Source of the DNA: Paramuribaculum sp.
Lineage (GTDB): Bacteria; Bacteroidota; Bacteroidia; Bacteroidales; Muribaculaceae
Assembly (NCBI GenBank): GCA_029058455.1
Contig: JAIDXU010000279.1
Span: 1,137-9,169 of the forward strand
Direction: 5' to 3'
Length of the DNA: 8,033 nt
In this document: one piece after another, positions 6,196 to 8,033 of the stretch
How the letters are laid out: each line of letters starts with the position of its first letter
Numbering within the stretch: position 1 is the first letter of the stretch
Translations under genes and position numbers: made by a program
The notes under the pieces: model-generated
The model's database searches: none
Seen by the model: only the letters and a program-made list of their open reading frames with translations
What the model was told of the DNA's origin: nothing

Positions 6196-8033
6196 ATGGA
6201 ATCGAACGAACTTCCCAAGACTCCTGATGAAGTCGTAGTGGACCCTATTGTTAGCCCTGAAACAAGCCCCGAACCCGCAACCGACACTGTCACAGCGGAA
6301 TCTGAAACAAACCCCGAACCCGCAACCGAAGCTCAGGCCGAGGCGCAGGAGACTGTGCCTGCCGATGAGGCCGCCGAACCCCAACCCCAGAAACTGCCTG
6401 AAACAAAGGCTGAATTGCTGGCGCGCCTTAAAACCCTTTCAGAGCAACCGGCCGAGGAGATAAGCTCCGACCTGGTGACTCGCCTGAAATTGCATTATTA
6501 TCAGCTGAGAAACGACGAATTGTCGATCGTGCGCGATAAGTGGATCGCCGACGGCAATGATCCTGAAACTTTCAATCCCGGCATCGATCCCGACGAGGAT
6601 GAGTTTAAACAGCTGCTCGCTATAATTAAGGAGCATAAGGCCGAGCTCCGCGCTTCGCAGGAGGCTGCAAAAGAGGCCAACCTTGCCCGCAAGCAGATGA
6701 TTATCGACGAACTTGTGAAGATGGCGTCAGACACCGATAAGGTTAACGTGCATTATTCACGCGCCAAGGAGCTTCAGGCCGAGTTTAAGACTATCGGCGA
6801 GGTGCCTGCTCCCAAAGCCGCCGACATCTGGAAATCATATCAGGACGCTGTGGAGCTTTTCTATGACCAGTGGAAGGTCAACAAAGAGCTTCGCGACTAT
6901 GATTTCAAGAAAAATCTTGAGCAGAAACAGCTGCTTGTGGCCGAGGCTAAATCGCTGGCCGAAGATAAGGATCCGGTTGTGGCCTTCAAGCGCCTTCAGG
7001 ACCTTCACGACAAGTGGCGTGAGATTGGTCCCGTGGCTAAAGAGCTGCGTGCCGATCTGTGGAACGAATTTCGTGACGCGTCGGCTTGTGTCAACAAGCG
7101 CTATCAGGCCTATTTTGAGGAGCGCAAGGCTAAGGAACAGGAAAACGAGGCCGGCAAGACCGCCCTTTGCGAGCGTGTAGAGGCTTTGGATTTCTCAGCT
7201 CTGTCGTCCTACGCCGCATGGGAGGCTATGACCAAGACCATCATTGCCGCTCAGGAGGAGTGGAAGCAGTTTGGATTTGCCTCGCGCAAGACCAACACAG
7301 CCTTGTTTGCCAGATTCCGCGCCGTGTGTGATGCATTTTTCGCCGCCAAAGCCGCTTTCTATAAGAAAATCAAGGATGAGCTGGCCGAAAACCTCCGTCT
7401 CAAGACAGCCCTTTGTGAAAAGGCCGAGGCTCTCAAAGATTCGACCGAGTGGAAGAAAACCACCGATGCCCTTGTTGAGCTTCAGAAGGAGTGGAAAACC
7501 ATCGGCCCGGTTACCAAGAAACACAGCGATGCCGTGTGGCGCAGATTCCTTGCCGCCTGTGATTATTTCTTCGACAAGAAGAAGAAAGTCACCTCGGGAA
7601 CACGTCGCACCGAGCAGGCCAACCTCAAGGCCAAGCAGGAGATCATCAAGGCTCTCACCGATCTTAACGCCGAAGATTCTGCAACTCCCCGCGCCGAGGC
7701 TATCTCGGCTGTCAAGGAGCTTCGCGCCCAGTGGCAGTCGATTGGCTTTGTGCCTTTCAAGGAAAAGGAGCGTATTCAGGAAACCTATCGCAATCTGCTC
7801 GGCGAACTGTTTGTGAAACTCGATATTCATGAAAACCGTGCCCGCATGGAGCGGTTTGAAAGCAACATCGAGGGACTCGAAGCCGGCGATGCCCGTCTGG
7901 TGAGAGAGCGTGAGCGTCTTGCCCGCCAGCTAGAGCAGCGTCGTCAGGAGCTCCACCCCTATGAAAACAATCTCGGCTTCCTCAGCTCGAAATCAAAGAG
8001 CGGCGACATGATGGTGAAAGAGCTTGAGCGCAA
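6196..8033 (+). CDS. DUF349 repeat protein, partial (C-terminus beyond right edge)
   Basis: Open from the ATG at 6196 to the window end: 612 full codons and no stop. Residues 1-68 are an acidic Glu/Pro/Ala-rich linker with a 15-residue duplication (ETxPEPAT). About five DUF349 units follow, each centred on a W/F-x-x-(I/F)-G core and a helix with aromatic and Cys/Ala positions: around 192-235 (EFKTIG), 268-312 (KWREIG), 350-395 (EWKQFG), 428-465 (EWKTIG) and 509-548 (QWQSIG). Residues about 550-590 are a charged, likely coiled-coil region, and the visible end (NNLGFLSS...) looks like the conserved C-terminal part. Predicted cytoplasmic, helical and repetitive. Function of the Bacteroidetes homologues is unknown to me. 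No Shine-Dalgarno. An ATG at 6191 is out of frame and ends after 15 codons, so 6196 is chosen. Confidence 0.9.
   Translation, partial: MESNELPKTPDEVVVDPIVSPETSPEPATDTVTAESETNPEPATEAQAEAQETVPADEAAEPQPQKLPETKAELLARLKTLSEQPAEEISSDLVTRLKLHYYQLRNDELSIVRDKWIADGNDPETFNPGIDPDEDEFKQLLAIIKEHKAELRASQEAAKEANLARKQMIIDELVKMASDTDKVNVHYSRAKELQAEFKTIGEVPAPKAADIWKSYQDAVELFYDQWKVNKELRDYDFKKNLEQKQLLVAEAKSLAEDKDPVVAFKRLQDLHDKWREIGPVAKELRADLWNEFRDASACVNKRYQAYFEERKAKEQENEAGKTALCERVEALDFSALSSYAAWEAMTKTIIAAQEEWKQFGFASRKTNTALFARFRAVCDAFFAAKAAFYKKIKDELAENLRLKTALCEKAEALKDSTEWKKTTDALVELQKEWKTIGPVTKKHSDAVWRRFLAACDYFFDKKKKVTSGTRRTEQANLKAKQEIIKALTDLNAEDSATPRAEAISAVKELRAQWQSIGFVPFKEKERIQETYRNLLGELFVKLDIHENRARMERFESNIEGLEAGDARLVRERERLARQLEQRRQELHPYENNLGFLSSKSKSGDMMVKELER
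6257..6329 (+). repeat. 28-bp direct duplication inside the DUF349 N-terminal linker
   Basis: Copies at 6257-6284 and 6302-6329 differ at one base (G/A) and have a period of 45 bp, so the repeat stays in frame and doubles a 15-residue Glu/Pro segment. It looks like a recent slippage duplication in a disordered linker. Confidence 0.85.

Noticed and set aside
7195..7830. Long open frames opposite to and in another phase of the DUF349 gene (minus 7195-7830, plus 7244-7816)
   Set aside because: They are overlaid on a recognisable repeat protein, show no family features, and are explained by its biased GC-rich codons.

Overview
The window looks like an ordinary chromosomal stretch from a Bacteroidales species, possibly of the Muribaculaceae type; the family is an inference. 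Evidence: about 50% GC coding DNA, no Shine-Dalgarno sequences before the start codons, several exact matches to the Bacteroidetes primary-sigma promoter (TTTG-N19-21-TAnnTTTG), and gene families typical of this phylum (DUF4301, multi-repeat DUF349, a membrane O-acyltransferase paired with a membrane-anchored SGNH-like protein). I see no mobile element, CRISPR array, phage gene or defence island.

Layout. Bases 1-2093 (minus strand) hold a two-gene unit: an MBOAT O-acyltransferase (528-2048), then a membrane-anchored SGNH-like protein that runs off the left edge (1-520). Its probable promoter is at 2086-2093. Bases 2174-2833 (minus) hold a small, very basic exported protein with Spy/CpxP-like LTxxQ motifs, ended by a strong hairpin terminator. 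Bases 2978-4054 (minus) encode an Eis-like GNAT acetyltransferase. Bases 4147-5743 (minus) hold a DUF4301 gene with an exact promoter, a GC-rich hairpin after its stop codon, and a 9-bp tandem repeat just upstream of the promoter. Bases 5821-5983 (minus) are a self-contained tRNA-Arg(CCG) unit with its own promoter and terminator. From 6086 to the right edge the plus strand carries a promoter, a leader of roughly 70 nt and a long DUF349 repeat protein, cut by the window end.

How the genes relate. The only pair that clearly works together is MBOAT plus SGNH-like protein, an arrangement known for O-acylation of cell-surface or exported glycans. The other genes look like independent units. The tRNA and DUF349 units are divergent and share a 259-bp intergenic region.

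No new multi-gene system is evident. The most useful leads are sequence hints that DUF4301 is a UDP-sugar-pyrophosphorylase-like protein, the cysteine cluster in the small exported protein, and the tandem repeats near the DUF4301 promoter. Several start codons were moved downstream of the longest open frame, using promoter position, the tRNA overlap and family-like N-termini.
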